From an uncultured Clostridia bacterium (GTDB lineage: Bacteria; Bacillota; Clostridia; Oscillospirales; Ruminococcaceae), in NCBI GenBank assembly GCA_947089135.1, contig CAMUJF010000016.1, positions 1-61,537 on the forward strand: 61,537 nucleotides of DNA, read 5' to 3'. This document shows, piece after piece, positions 32,631-41,637 of the stretch (positions are counted from its first letter, which is position 1; every line of letters begins with the position of its first letter). The position numbers and the translations under genes are program-made. A model generated the notes under the pieces. That model was not told the origin of the DNA and did not search any database. It was given only the letters and a program-made list of their open reading frames with translations.

Positions 32631-33299
32631 ATGAAAATACCAATAAGCGGCAATCTTATCAAGTACTACCTTCGCAATGTGTACTTTATCAACGGACACA
32701 GCTGCGCGGGAAAATCAACTATGACAAAAATGCTTTCCGAACGGTATGATATGATATTCTGCGGCGAAAACTATCATGACGCGTTTCCGCGGGAACATCT
32801 GTCGCGGTGGAAACAGCCTGCACTGTGCTATTTCGACACCATGACAGGCTGGGAGGAATGGCTAGGCATGACTCCAAAGGAGCATTACGAATGGACGTAC
32901 AATGTAGCCCAGGAATGTGTTGAAATAGAGATACTCGAATTGCTGAAACTGTCCGCAGGCGGAAAGAAGATAATCGTTGATACGAATATTCCTCCCGACG
33001 TTCTGCGTGAAATTTCAGACTACAGCAATGTGGCTATCATGCTTTGCGACCCTCCCGACATTTGCGAGACGAAATTTTTTGACCGTGACGATCCCGAAAA
33101 AAAGTTTATGATGGAGCAGATAAAAAAGTGCAAAGACCCCGATGCTGCGCTCAAAAACTTTAATTCATGGGCGTTATATCACCCGTCTGATGAGATTGAC
33201 TGGGAGCATACGGGATTTTTTACCTACACCCGTTCGGACTTTGAAAGCGACACACGTGAGGAAGTTCTTAAAATTTTGGCGGAGCATTTCAAATTATAG
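32631..33299 (+). CDS. P-loop kinase-like protein
   Basis: A 222-residue soluble protein with Walker A in YFINGHSCAGKSTMTKML (GHSCAGKST) and a later strand KKIIVDTNIPPDVL plus VAIMLCDPPDICETKFFDRD, in the style of small nucleotide or metabolite kinases. No lid motif is clear enough to name the substrate. AAAGGAAG site. Flanked by the MIF-like gene and a methyltransferase. Confidence 0.7.
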   Translation: MKIPISGNLIKYYLRNVYFINGHSCAGKSTMTKMLSERYDMIFCGENYHDAFPREHLSRWKQPALCYFDTMTGWEEWLGMTPKEHYEWTYNVAQECVEIEILELLKLSAGGKKIIVDTNIPPDVLREISDYSNVAIMLCDPPDICETKFFDRDDPEKKFMMEQIKKCKDPDAALKNFNSWALYHPSDEIDWEHTGFFTYTRSDFESDTREEVLKILAEHFKL

Positions 33300-33347
33300 C
33301 AGGAAATATTAACGAGAAACGCAAACATTGCAATGGAGGGATAAATT

Positions 33348-34145
33348 ATGAGCAGCAAACAAAATAACGCGGACAGGTTTTCGGGCTTTGCGGACGTTTA
33401 TGAAAGCGCGCGTCCCAAAATGCCGAAATATCCTGTGGAAATTATTTGTCGCTATCTCGGCAAGGCTCCGCAGCTTGTTGTGGATATGGGCTGTGGTACA
33501 GGTCTTTCAACCGAGATATGGCAGGGCGTGAGCAGCAAAGTAATAGGCATTGAGCCAAACGACGAAATGCGCGGCATTGCTGAGAAAAAGGCAGATTCAA
33601 CGGTGAGCTTTATAAAGGCTTTTTCCGACAGTACGGGACTTGACGACTGCTGCGCCGACGCGGTGATTTGCTCTCAATCCTTTCATTGGATGGAGCCGTC
33701 CGCCACGCTGAAAGAAGTTGACCGTATTTTAAAAAACGGCGGCGTATTTGCTACGGTGGACTGCGACTGGCCTCCCGCCGCAAAATGGGAGGCTGAAAAG
33801 GCGTATATGTCGCTGTACGGCAGGGTACTGGAAATTGAGAGCCAAGTCCCCGAAGTCAAGGACAGCTTTATTCGTTACTCTAAAGACAAACATTTGGAAA
33901 ATATGAACAAAAGCGGATATTTTACCTATACCCGTGAAATACTGTTCAGCAACAGGGAAAAGTGTACAAAAGAACGTTTCTGCAACATTATTTTAAGTCA
34001 GGGAAGTACGCAAACTATTCTGAAAAAATGTCCCGAACTTATTGAAAAGGAGCTTGCTTCATTTTACAAGGCTATGGATTCCTGCTTTGAGGAAGAGCCT
34101 TTCGATATTGATTTCTGCTACAGAATGAGAATCGGGGTAAAATAA
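33348..34145 (+). CDS. Class I SAM-dependent methyltransferase (small-molecule type)
   Basis: A 265-residue UbiE/Methyltransf_11-like enzyme. Motif I is LVVDMGCGTGLSTEIWQ, acidic motif II is VIGIEPNDEMRGIA, followed by DDCCADAVICSQSFHWM and a post-motif KEVDRILKNGGVFATVDCDW. It lacks nucleic-acid motifs, suggesting a small-molecule substrate. GGAGGG site before ATG. Substrate unknown. Confidence 0.87.
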   Translation: MSSKQNNADRFSGFADVYESARPKMPKYPVEIICRYLGKAPQLVVDMGCGTGLSTEIWQGVSSKVIGIEPNDEMRGIAEKKADSTVSFIKAFSDSTGLDDCCADAVICSQSFHWMEPSATLKEVDRILKNGGVFATVDCDWPPAAKWEAEKAYMSLYGRVLEIESQVPEVKDSFIRYSKDKHLENMNKSGYFTYTREILFSNREKCTKERFCNIILSQGSTQTILKKCPELIEKELASFYKAMDSCFEEEPFDIDFCYRMRIGVK

Positions 34146-34224
34146 ATACAGAAAATTTTTTAACAATGTACCAAAAGTTAAATCATTATCTATGGTTTAC
34201 ACAAAATATAAAGGAGAATTATTT

Positions 34225-35178
34225 ATGAAGTACTACATTGGCATTGACCTCGGCGGTACAAATATCAAGGCGGGCGTTGTAAACGAAAGCTTTGAAATCA
34301 TCGGCAAGGCGAAAACAAAGACCCTTTGCCCCCGTCCCGCAAAGGAGATCGCGGACGACATGGCTAAGGTAAGCATTGAAGCCTGCAAGGACGCGGGTAT
34401 ATCCGTTGACGACGTTGAATGGATAGGCATTGGCACTCCCGGTATCGCCGACAACGTGAACGGTACTATTCCATACTCCAACAACCTCGGTTTTAAGGAC
34501 GTACCCATAAGAGAATATATTCAGGAGCACATTAATAAGCCTGTTTATGTTGCAAACGACGCTAATGCCGCGGCTTACGGAGAATTTCTCGCGGGAGCTG
34601 CAAAGGGCGCGTCCGACGCGGTGTGTATCACTTTGGGTACTGGCGTTGGCGCAGGCGTTGTTATCGACGGCAAAATTTTTACCGGCAGAAATCTTGCGGG
34701 TACTGAAATCGGTCACATGGTAATCGAGGTGGACGGTCCTCAATGTACCTGCGGAAGAAAGGGCTGTTTTGAGGTATTTTCCTCCGCTACGGGACTCATC
34801 AACATGACCAAAGAAGCCATTGCAAAGCACCCCAAAACACTTATGGCGGAGTACGCCGAGAGAGACGGACATTCATCCGCGCGCCACGCCTTTGAAGCAA
34901 TGCGTGCAGGCGACCCCATAGGCAAGGAAACTGTTGACAAGTATATCAAGTACCTTGCGGCGGGAATTACAAATGTTATCAATATTTTCCAGCCCGATAT
35001 TTTGTGTATCGGCGGCGGCGTATGCAACGAGGGCGATCCGCTTATGCTCCCTATGATCGAGCTTGTTAAAAAGGAAGTCTACACAAGAATGCTGGACAAT
35101 AACACCGAGATAACCGTTGCAAGTCTTGGCAACGACGCGGGTATCATCGGCGCAGCGTTCCTCGGAAAGCAGCAGTGA
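34225..35178 (+). CDS. ROK-family sugar kinase (glucokinase-like)
   Basis: A 317-residue cytoplasmic kinase. ATP loop IGIDLGGTNIKAGVV, sugar-binding WIGIGTPGIADNVNGTI, catalytic Asp in VYVANDANAAAYGE, and the ROK zinc motif CTCGRKGCFEV. There is no N-terminal helix-turn-helix, so it is an enzyme and not a regulator. Closest in pattern to Firmicute glucokinases. The ATG at 34225 follows AAAGGAG; an ATG eleven codons earlier has no site. Stop is one nt before the next ATG. Confidence 0.92.
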   Translation: MKYYIGIDLGGTNIKAGVVNESFEIIGKAKTKTLCPRPAKEIADDMAKVSIEACKDAGISVDDVEWIGIGTPGIADNVNGTIPYSNNLGFKDVPIREYIQEHINKPVYVANDANAAAYGEFLAGAAKGASDAVCITLGTGVGAGVVIDGKIFTGRNLAGTEIGHMVIEVDGPQCTCGRKGCFEVFSSATGLINMTKEAIAKHPKTLMAEYAERDGHSSARHAFEAMRAGDPIGKETVDKYIKYLAAGITNVINIFQPDILCIGGGVCNEGDPLMLPMIELVKKEVYTRMLDNNTEITVASLGNDAGIIGAAFLGKQQ

Positions 35179-35179
35179 T

Positions 35180-35746
35180 ATGAGCAAGTTTGATTTTTTA
35201 ACGTCGGGGGAACTTAACGGCGCGGAGGAATTCCTTGAAAAGCAAAAGCGTTACGCCAACCTTAAAAGAGGTGAACTGGAAAATATTACCGAAAATGAAA
35301 TAGTTACCGCGGTAACGTCCTGGATAGAGGGGAAATTTTCCGAGGATTGGAGCGATATGGGCAGGGTGATAAACTCTCTGCCCACGCCTTGCATAAACGT
35401 CTACTGCGCTGATTACGTCGCAAAAGAAATCCTTAGCGGCGGCTTCGGACAAGCTTTTTTCAACACGTCCCGCGATTTCATCGGTATTGCCGCCGATGGC
35501 TTTCGGGCGATCGGGTACGCAAAATTAGGGGACATTATTGAGCAGGCTCTGAAAGTACACTATGACAGCGGCAAAAAGACGGCAGAGCGCGGTATTGAGG
35601 ACTTTTTCGCTCTTGCGGAAAACGACGATTACCGTACTCTTGACAAGGATTTTAAAAGGGTCTTTGACGGGGGGAAATTTTGCAGACTGGCAAGAGAGTA
35701 TATTTTGAAGTACAAAAAATATTTTGGCAATTGCGGCTTTGATTAA
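35180..35746 (+). CDS. DUF4375 (DMP19-like) protein
   Basis: A 188-residue protein with the DMP19/DUF4375 core: LPTPCINVYCADYVAKEILS, then GGFGQAFFNTSRDF and AADGFRAIGYAKLGDIIEQA. DMP19 is known as a DNA-mimic in Neisseria that binds repressors; most homologues have no known function. The ATG overlaps the spacer right after the ROK stop (1 nt gap), so translation is probably coupled. Confidence 0.75.
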   Translation: MSKFDFLTSGELNGAEEFLEKQKRYANLKRGELENITENEIVTAVTSWIEGKFSEDWSDMGRVINSLPTPCINVYCADYVAKEILSGGFGQAFFNTSRDFIGIAADGFRAIGYAKLGDIIEQALKVHYDSGKKTAERGIEDFFALAENDDYRTLDKDFKRVFDGGKFCRLAREYILKYKKYFGNCGFD

Positions 35747-35777
35747 GCGTCGTTTGAAAGTGATAAGGAGTGTTATT

Positions 35778-36386
35778 ATGGGAATTGCAAAATTTGCTGC
35801 AAATCTTGTTCGGAATGCAGTAAAACAAAATACGGCACAATCCGCTGACGGAAAAGAAACTGCTGCAAGTACGCCGACCGCTGTACTGAAACCGCCTAAA
35901 CCGTCAAGAAAATGCATAAACGATTTCGGTGTTGACGGCAGATTTATGCTCTGCGGTGATTTTGTGGAAAGCAAGAGCCATGCGGGCGAGGTCGAGATTC
36001 TGTATGTATACGCACCGGAATGTACAAATAAATATATCGGCTACGAAATTGGTAAACCGTATTTTATGATCTCAAGCGGCATCGATGAGGTTTACTGCTC
36101 CGTGACGGATTTTCTTGAAAAAGGTACGGTTGACGGTATGCTGAAATTTGAAAAGCGCGGCGTTGGCAATTCCCTTTTCTATGCTGAAATGGACTATTAC
36201 GGCGACCGTCTGGCTATGTATGCTTTTGCACGTGATGACGTATACGGCGACGACGAGGAAAAAGAACCGTTCGGTCTGTGCGTTGTTTACGGCAGTGAGT
36301 ATGTGGGTACGGAGTATGAAAAACGTTTCCTTGCCGCGCTTAAAGAGGCTGCGGAAACCTACAGGGAGACAGTCAATGCGGAATAA
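35778..36386 (+). CDS. Hypothetical protein
   Basis: A 202-residue protein. The first 50 residues are low-complexity and Ala/Thr/Pro-rich (for example ASTPTAVLKPPKPSRK) and may be a linker; the rest is alpha/beta with VEILYVYAPECTNKYIGYE and FGLCVVYGSEYVGTEYEKR. No membrane segment or signal peptide. AAGGAG site before ATG. Family not recognised. Located 31 nt after the DUF4375 gene and 42 nt before ilvD. Confidence 0.6.
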   Translation: MGIAKFAANLVRNAVKQNTAQSADGKETAASTPTAVLKPPKPSRKCINDFGVDGRFMLCGDFVESKSHAGEVEILYVYAPECTNKYIGYEIGKPYFMISSGIDEVYCSVTDFLEKGTVDGMLKFEKRGVGNSLFYAEMDYYGDRLAMYAFARDDVYGDDEEKEPFGLCVVYGSEYVGTEYEKRFLAALKEAAETYRETVNAE

Positions 36387-36428
36387 CTTCGCTGAAATAT
36401 GCAATTAACATTTTTAGGAGGAAAAAAT

Positions 36429-38087
36429 ATGTACAGTGATTCGATCAAAAACGGAGCAAACAACGCTCCTCACCGTGCGCTTTACCACGCACTTGGTCTT
36501 ACAAACGAGGAAATTTCCCGTCCCATGGTAGGAATTGTCAGCTCCTACAACGAGATTGTCCCAGGACACATGAACATCGACAAGATAGTTGACGCGGTAA
36601 AGCTTGGCGTTGCAATGGCAGGGGGAACTCCCGTTGTGTTCCCCGCTATCGCTGTCTGCGACGGCATTGCAATGGGTCATAAGGGTATGAAGTACTCCCT
36701 CGTTACCCGTGACCTTATCGCCGACAGCACCGAGGCTATGGCTCTTGCACACGGCTTTGACGCTTTGGTAATGGTACCCAATTGCGACAAAAACGTCCCC
36801 GGACTGCTTATGGCGGCGGCAAGACTTAATATCCCCACGGTTTTTGTCAGCGGCGGACCTATGCTTGCGGGACGCGTTGACGGTAAGAAAACAAGTTTTT
36901 CCAGTATTTCCGAGGCTGTGGGACAGTTTGCGGCGGGTACTATCAATGCCGAAAAGCTTGAAGAGTACGAGAAAAAGGGCTGCCCTACCTGCGGCTCATG
37001 TTCGGGCATGTACACCGCAAACTCCATGAACTGCCTTACCGAGGTTTTGGGAATGGCTCTTCGCGGAAACGGTACTATCCCTGCGGTTTACTCACAGCGT
37101 ATCGAGCTTGCAAAGCACGCAGGCATGAAAGTTATGGAACTTCTCGAAAAGGACATCAAGCCTCTTGACATCATGACCGAAAAGGCTTTCATGAACGCTC
37201 TCACCGTGGATATGGCTTTGGGCTGCTCCACAAACAGTATGCTCCACCTGCCCGCAATTGCACACGAGTGCGGAATAAACATCAATCTTGACATTGCAAA
37301 CGACATCAGCTCAAAGACTCCTAACCTATGCCACCTTGCCCCTGCGGGACATACTTATATTGAAGAGCTTGACGAGGCAGGCGGTGTATACGCGGTAATG
37401 AACGAGCTTTCCAAAAAAAACCTGCTGAATCTGGACTGCATGACCGCAACGGGCAAGACTGTGGGCGAGAACATTTCCGGCTGCGTAAACAAGGATACCG
37501 AGGTTATCCGTCCCATTGATAACCCGTACAGTCAGACCGGCGGAATTGCCGTACTCCGCGGAAATCTCGCTCCCGACAGCTGTGTTGTAAAGCGCAGTGC
37601 GGTTTGTGAGGAAATGCTTGTACACAGCGGTCCCGCAAGAGTTTTCGACTGCGAGGAGGACGCTATGGCGGCTATCACGGGCGGACAGATAAAAGAGGGC
37701 GACGTTGTGGTTATTCGCTACGAGGGTCCCAAGGGCGGACCTGGTATGCGTGAAATGCTGAACCCCACCTCCGCAATAATGGGAATGGGTCTTGGCAGCA
37801 AGGTTGCGCTTATCACCGACGGACGTTTCAGCGGCGCGACCCGCGGCGCGGCGATAGGACACGTTTCTCCCGAGGCGGCTGTTGGCGGCGTTATCGGTAT
37901 TGTTGAGGAGGGGGACACTATCTCCATAAACATTCCCGAAAACACCATTACCCTTGACGTTCCGCAGGAGGAGATTGACCGCAGGTTGGCGGCGTTTACG
38001 CCTAAGACTAAAGAGCTTCACGGCTATCTGAAACGCTACGCGAAAATGGTTACGTCGGGTTCAACGGGGGCTATTTTAAAGGACTGA
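36429..38087 (+). CDS. ilvD: Dihydroxy-acid dehydratase IlvD
   Basis: Dehydrates 2,3-dihydroxy-isovalerate and -methylvalerate in branched-chain amino acid synthesis. 552 residues, family length. Fe-S cysteines are visible in VMVPNCDKNVPG, CPTCGSCSGMYTANSMN and ALGCSTNSMLHL; the C-terminal active-site region has ALITDGRFSGATRGAAIGHV. A GGAGGA site fixes ATG at 36429. Other ilv genes are absent here; leuA lies 11 kb upstream on the other strand. The next gene starts 4 nt after the stop. Confidence 0.96.
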   Translation: MYSDSIKNGANNAPHRALYHALGLTNEEISRPMVGIVSSYNEIVPGHMNIDKIVDAVKLGVAMAGGTPVVFPAIAVCDGIAMGHKGMKYSLVTRDLIADSTEAMALAHGFDALVMVPNCDKNVPGLLMAAARLNIPTVFVSGGPMLAGRVDGKKTSFSSISEAVGQFAAGTINAEKLEEYEKKGCPTCGSCSGMYTANSMNCLTEVLGMALRGNGTIPAVYSQRIELAKHAGMKVMELLEKDIKPLDIMTEKAFMNALTVDMALGCSTNSMLHLPAIAHECGININLDIANDISSKTPNLCHLAPAGHTYIEELDEAGGVYAVMNELSKKNLLNLDCMTATGKTVGENISGCVNKDTEVIRPIDNPYSQTGGIAVLRGNLAPDSCVVKRSAVCEEMLVHSGPARVFDCEEDAMAAITGGQIKEGDVVVIRYEGPKGGPGMREMLNPTSAIMGMGLGSKVALITDGRFSGATRGAAIGHVSPEAAVGGVIGIVEEGDTISINIPENTITLDVPQEEIDRRLAAFTPKTKELHGYLKRYAKMVTSGSTGAILKD

Positions 38088-38091
38088 TTTT

Positions 38092-38850
38092 ATGAAAAAG
38101 GTATTTGTCAGCATCTTTGCGGTTGTCGGCGTGATTGCTGTTATCGGCGCAATATTCGGTATTTTTGTTATTCACGCATTGGTGTCTGACGAAAAGCCGA
38201 GTACGGGCGTTATCCAAAAGGACGGCGGCGAAGTGCTTTATATTGCTGATACCAATGCATCGGGAAAAGGGGGGACTATTTTTCGCTTTGTGAAGAACGA
38301 CGGTGTAATGTTGGCTGACAGGCCTGATATTTTGGATAACACTATTGTCGGGAGTACAGAATTTATTCCTCAAAAAAGCGGTCGCTGCATTATTGTTGCC
38401 GAAGAGTATTTCTGTAATGACCCGATAAATGAAAAAGTTTTTGACGTTACCGTTGACGAAAATTTAAAAATAAGCTATGCTTACAGCTATGTACACCGAT
38501 TTTCCCTTTACAAGGACATTTCTTTTGAAGATTGCCGAATGACTGTTCAAAAGGGTGAAAGCACCGTCGCTGTATCAAAGCAAACTGCGGTGAAAATAGG
38601 TGATGAAATGAGCGTTATTTACGGCAGACAAACGGCAGGTCAAGTAAATGCCCCCGATTTGTCGGAATGTGCGAAAATAATTTGCACGCAAAGTGCAGAT
38701 GGCTATGCTCGTACCGTTGAATTTTACGTATGCGGAAATAAGCTTTACTACTGTAACATTATTGCAGGAGATGAGCAATGGTATGAATTCACTCCCGCCG
38801 ACTTTTGCAGCCTTGACGGAATAAACGAACTGCTTGATTTAAAGGACTGA
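38092..38850 (+). CDS. Membrane-anchored hypothetical protein
   Basis: A 252-residue protein with an N-terminal transmembrane helix (about 4-30, FVSIFAVVGVIAVIGAIFG) and an extracellular part containing four cysteines (in FEDCRMTV, LSECAKIICTQ, YVCGNKLYYCN). No lipobox. AAAGGA overlaps the ilvD stop, so cotranscription is likely. No family known to me. The following gene is a second membrane-anchored hypothetical. Confidence 0.6.
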   Translation: MKKVFVSIFAVVGVIAVIGAIFGIFVIHALVSDEKPSTGVIQKDGGEVLYIADTNASGKGGTIFRFVKNDGVMLADRPDILDNTIVGSTEFIPQKSGRCIIVAEEYFCNDPINEKVFDVTVDENLKISYAYSYVHRFSLYKDISFEDCRMTVQKGESTVAVSKQTAVKIGDEMSVIYGRQTAGQVNAPDLSECAKIICTQSADGYARTVEFYVCGNKLYYCNIIAGDEQWYEFTPADFCSLDGINELLDLKD

Positions 38851-38854
38851 TACT

Positions 38855-39277
38855 ATGAGTAAAAAACTAACTTTCGGCAAGCTCGCAGGGATAATTTTCT
38901 GTATCCTCGCGGCGGCTTGCACGGTAATACTGCTTTGTGTGAACATCTATTTCGGCGGACAAATGAAGCTTATCGACAAATGCTTTACCGCAATAGAGCG
39001 GGACGATTACGAGGGTTTTAAGGCGTGCTATTCGGCAGACGACAGGGAGAGTATTACCGAGGAATATTTTTCCATGAGCAAGGACATTTTAGCCGTATTC
39101 CAAAATAACGAAGACAACCGAGCATCGGTAAGCTTTGTGTCCCGCGAAAAAACGGACGAGGGCTGTTATTGGGTGACCTTTGATCTGACAGTGTACAACG
39201 ACAGCGAACATCAAAAGCTTGAAAATACTTCAGTATACCTTCTCCGCGAAAAGGGTAAATGGACGCTTGTCCTATAA
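38855..39277 (+). CDS. Membrane-anchored hypothetical protein (NTF2/DUF4878-like tail possible)
   Basis: A 140-residue protein: an N-terminal helix (about 10-32, LAGIIFCILAAACTVILLCV) and a small extracellular domain with IDKCFTAIERDDYEGFKACY and CYWVTFDLTVYNDSEHQKLE. The pattern (one helix, then a short alpha plus curved sheet) resembles lumazine-binding-like/NTF2-fold domains, but this is a weak impression. 4 nt after the previous gene. Confidence 0.55.
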   Translation: MSKKLTFGKLAGIIFCILAAACTVILLCVNIYFGGQMKLIDKCFTAIERDDYEGFKACYSADDRESITEEYFSMSKDILAVFQNNEDNRASVSFVSREKTDEGCYWVTFDLTVYNDSEHQKLENTSVYLLREKGKWTLVL

Positions 39278-39358
39278 TTGTAGCTTGACGCGCAAAATGT
39301 GAAAAGTGCAAAATTTTGTAAAAGCTAAAACGGTGGAAAAATATGGCGTCAAAAAAGT

Positions 39359-39410
39359 AAAGGCATTTTCGGCTGATTTTTTGTAAATCAACTGGAAATG
39401 CCTTTTTGTT
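39359..39410 (+). terminator. Terminator downstream of the ilvD operon
   Basis: AAAGGCATTTTC pairs with GGAAATGCCTTT, and the stem is followed by TTGTTGTTTT. It lies about 80 nt after the last hypothetical gene and ends the ilvD cotranscript. Confidence 0.75.
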
Positions 39411-39485
39411 GTTTTGGGCGTTAAAATAGCGTTTTAATAAAATTAGCTATACCGTTCAAATGGCCTGTTTGTCCTGTCAGGGTAA

Positions 39486-40014
39486 GCAAACGCATTTTAC
39501 CTTGGACAAATAAATGAACCGCGTCCCGTTCTTGAAAAGCAGGTGTTTGAGAAAATTCAAGGTATTCAGCTTATTCAAAAGGACGTTGACGTTACTCCGC
39601 TAAAAGAGGAAATTGCAAAGCTGAAAAACAAAAAGCACAAGGCTATTGACCTTATGCTTGACAACCTTATTTCAAAAGACGATTTGAAAAAACAGACTGA
39701 AATTTAGGACAATGAAATTGCTCGGCTTACCGAGAAGATAGCGCGAAATCAAGATATGGCAGCAAAACACACTTACTCAAATGGCTGAAATAAAAAAGAC
39801 GGTCAAGTATATGCAGCAACTGTTCAATTGCGCTTCCGCGAGCAAGGAGCTTTATCACTCTTTACTGAAGCAGATTGTTGTTCCTGATTACAGAATTCTT
39901 GACATTTATCTTAATGGCGTACCTTTTGGATTTCATATTTTATATACGGTCAAAAAGGCTCCAAGTGTAGGAATTTATGACGTTATTATTGATTCCTGCG
40001 AGATTATTTCTTGA
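39486..40014 (+). pseudogene. Large serine recombinase, C-terminal remnant
   Basis: Two frames together give the tail of a large serine recombinase. The first (39486-39704) reads VLEKQVFEKIQG and the coiled-coil KEEIAKLKNKKHKAIDLMLD, interrupted by TAG at 39705-39707. The frame then shifts by one, and the last part (from 39781) reads KQIVVPDYRILDIYLNGVPF, the family's typical end. The catalytic N-terminal domain is absent. It is a dead remnant of an integrative element. Confidence 0.78.
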
Positions 40015-40078
40015 AGATGTTTTTGGCAATGAATTGTACTTTTTGTTAAATATTTATTGACATACAAACATCTCAAAT

Positions 40079-40100
40079 ACTGTTTATTTAAGGGAACAGT
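40079..40100. promoter_or_regulatory. Inverted repeat before the HTH gene, possible operator
   Basis: ACTGTT (40079-40084) and AACAGT (40095-40100) flank 10 nt just upstream of the GTG start. TTGACA at 40057-40062 is the likely -35; the -10 is unclear. The placement suits autoregulation. Confidence 0.4.
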
Positions 40101-40102
40101 CC

Positions 40103-40606
40103 GTGATTTATTTTTCATCAGGAAATCTAATTTCTGATGTTGTACACGGTTGCCACTTAAAATATATTTGCGAGGTAAAAATTTTGTCTTATTGTGCAAA
40201 ATTCAGTGCGTTGATCCGCAAACATCGAAAGAATAAGCACTATTCCCTTGAAACGCTTGCGGAACTGTGCAATGTCAGCGACAGAAGCATAGGCAATATC
40301 GAACGTGGCGTTTCAAATCCTAGGCTTAACACTGTAGTCAAACTATGCAGAAAATGCGGCATCTATATCGGCTTGCTTTCATATCTGAATGTCGGCGAAA
40401 GCTCTCATGACGATGATTCTATGCTTCTGAGCGCTGACCTTATCATTTTCTTTCCCTTGAATAATTCCTGCCGCAGACTTTTTGATTGCTCGCGGCAGAG
40501 GCACAAACGTAAAGAAAAATGCCATCTTTTTTCTTGCCTCGAATATGGTTATTCAAAACGCAAGAAAACACGGAAATGTCTTAATACAAACCGTCTCCGG
40601 GCATAA
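40103..40606 (+). CDS. XRE-type helix-turn-helix regulator
   Basis: A 167-residue frame whose middle (about 32-95) is a Cro/CI-type HTH: FSALIRKHRKNKHYSLETLA, ELCNVSDRSIGNIERG and SNPRLNTVVKLCRKCGIYIG. The N-terminus (GTG, AAGGGA site) is uncertain, and true translation may start later. The C-terminal 60 residues are Cys/Lys/Arg-rich (RRLFDCSRQRHKRKEKCHLF) and unlike the family, which suggests a frameshift or decay. Located between the recombinase remnant and tRNA-Leu. Confidence 0.6.
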   Translation: MIYFSSGNLISDVVHGCHLKYICEVKILSYCAKFSALIRKHRKNKHYSLETLAELCNVSDRSIGNIERGVSNPRLNTVVKLCRKCGIYIGLLSYLNVGESSHDDDSMLLSADLIIFFPLNNSCRRLFDCSRQRHKRKEKCHLFSCLEYGYSKRKKTRKCLNTNRLRA

Positions 40607-40665
40607 GCAAAAAAGCAGTCATCCAAAATGAAAAGCTGTTTTCTATCACAGTTTGTCCCTTGATG

Positions 40666-40752
40666 TGGTGCCGGCGGCGGGGGTCGAACCCGCACGAGTG
40701 TTACCCCAACGGATTTTGAGTCCGTCACGTCTGCCAATTCCATCACGCCGGC
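40666..40752 (-). tRNA. tRNA-Leu (CAA)
   Basis: Class II tRNA on the minus strand, 87 nt with encoded CCA. Acceptor GCCGGCG pairs with CGCCGGC-type 3' end, anticodon loop CTCAAAA gives CAA, and the long variable arm (TTGGGGTAACACTCG) is typical of Leu. It reads UUG codons. Confidence 0.93.
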
Positions 40753-40771
40753 TAATTAATAATATGTGATT

Positions 40772-40800
40772 ATTGTAACATATTTTATCGTATTTGTCAA
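40772..40800 (-). promoter_or_regulatory. Promoter of tRNA-Leu
   Basis: Minus strand: TTGACA (40800-40795), 17 nt, TACAAT (40777-40772), 19 nt before the tRNA 5' end. The IS1-family element begins about 20 nt upstream of the -35 box. Confidence 0.75.
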
Positions 40801-40856
40801 GAGCTTTTAAAAAAAGAGGTGTGGACATACAGCGCATAATGTGATATAATAAAAAT

Positions 40857-41150
40857 ATGAAAAAAGCAAAAGAGGTAGCAGGTAGGAAATGTCCGATCTG
40901 CGGAAGAACAGAAAACCAGGTGAATGCAGGAAAGAATCGTTCGGGAACGCAAAGGTGCTTTTGCAAGGAATGCAAGAAATACTACACACTTGACCCGAAA
41001 ACAAGAGAATATCCTGAAGAAATTCGCCAACAAGCAATAAAAACATATTACGCCGGTGCAAGCGGACGAGGCGTTGGTAAGGTATTTGGTTTCAGTAAAG
41101 CTAATGTGTATAACTGGATTAAAAAAAATACCTCAAAACCTGAAAAATAA
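40857..41150 (+). CDS. IS1-family transposase, InsA-like ORF
   Basis: A 97-residue frame with an N-terminal zinc ribbon (CPICGRTENQ then CFCKECKKYY, four Cys) and a helix-turn-helix (YYAGASGRGVGKVFGFSKAN, then VYNWIKK), as in InsA. A run of eight A at 41121-41128, just before its stop, is the likely -1 frameshift site that joins it to the catalytic frame. TATAAT lies 8-13 nt before the ATG, so the start is unusual: no ribosome binding site. Confidence 0.85.
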   Translation: MKKAKEVAGRKCPICGRTENQVNAGKNRSGTQRCFCKECKKYYTLDPKTREYPEEIRQQAIKTYYAGASGRGVGKVFGFSKANVYNWIKKNTSKPEK

Positions 41151-41637
41151 TTTCCAATTTTTAGAATTAGATGAATTGTACTGGTTTGTAAGTAAAAAGT
41201 TCAAAACTGAAACACGTGAAAATACCTATGTGATAACTATGGTAAGCCGTGCGCCACGTCAAATTGTTGGATTTGATGCAGCGCAAGATAAATCACCCGA
41301 GCGTATTCAAGCTATAGTGGACAGTTCTCCGCCTGCCGAACAATACTACTCTGACGGTTATCGAGGATATACAAATATAGTTTATCCTGGCAGATACAAG
41401 CAAAATATTCACAATAAAAATGATACATTTACGGTGGAAAGCGTAAACTCAGATTTGCGTCATTATATTCCTGTTCTCGCAAGACGAAGCAAATGTTTTG
41501 CAAGAAAGCTTGATACCTTGAAAGCCGTCCTTGAAGTATTTGTCGATTCCTATAATAAGTTCGGTAAAGCTAAGTATTTATATCGCTTGAAAAGAAAAAA
41601 TGGTGACGTTCCTTTTTCTCTTTTGGACTTCCTTTAA
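41125..41637 (+). CDS. IS1-family transposase, InsB-like catalytic part (reached by frameshift)
   Basis: The DDE catalytic portion, read -1 relative to the InsA-like frame after the A8 run: ELDELYWFVSKK (first Asp), SDGYRGYTNIV (second Asp) and FTVESVNSDLRHYIPVLARR (Glu). This is the IS1 DD(24)E type. An independent start at 41056 exists but would duplicate the InsA-encoded region in another frame, so fusion by programmed frameshift is the better reading. The full sequence looks intact. Confidence 0.85.
   Translation, partial: KIPQNLKNNFQFLELDELYWFVSKKFKTETRENTYVITMVSRAPRQIVGFDAAQDKSPERIQAIVDSSPPAEQYYSDGYRGYTNIVYPGRYKQNIHNKNDTFTVESVNSDLRHYIPVLARRSKCFARKLDTLKAVLEVFVDSYNKFGKAKYLYRLKRKNGDVPFSLLDFL

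Noticed and set aside
39486..40752. Attachment site of the serine recombinase at tRNA-Leu
   Set aside because: I found no second copy of the tRNA 3' end nearby, and large serine recombinases rarely use tRNA genes.
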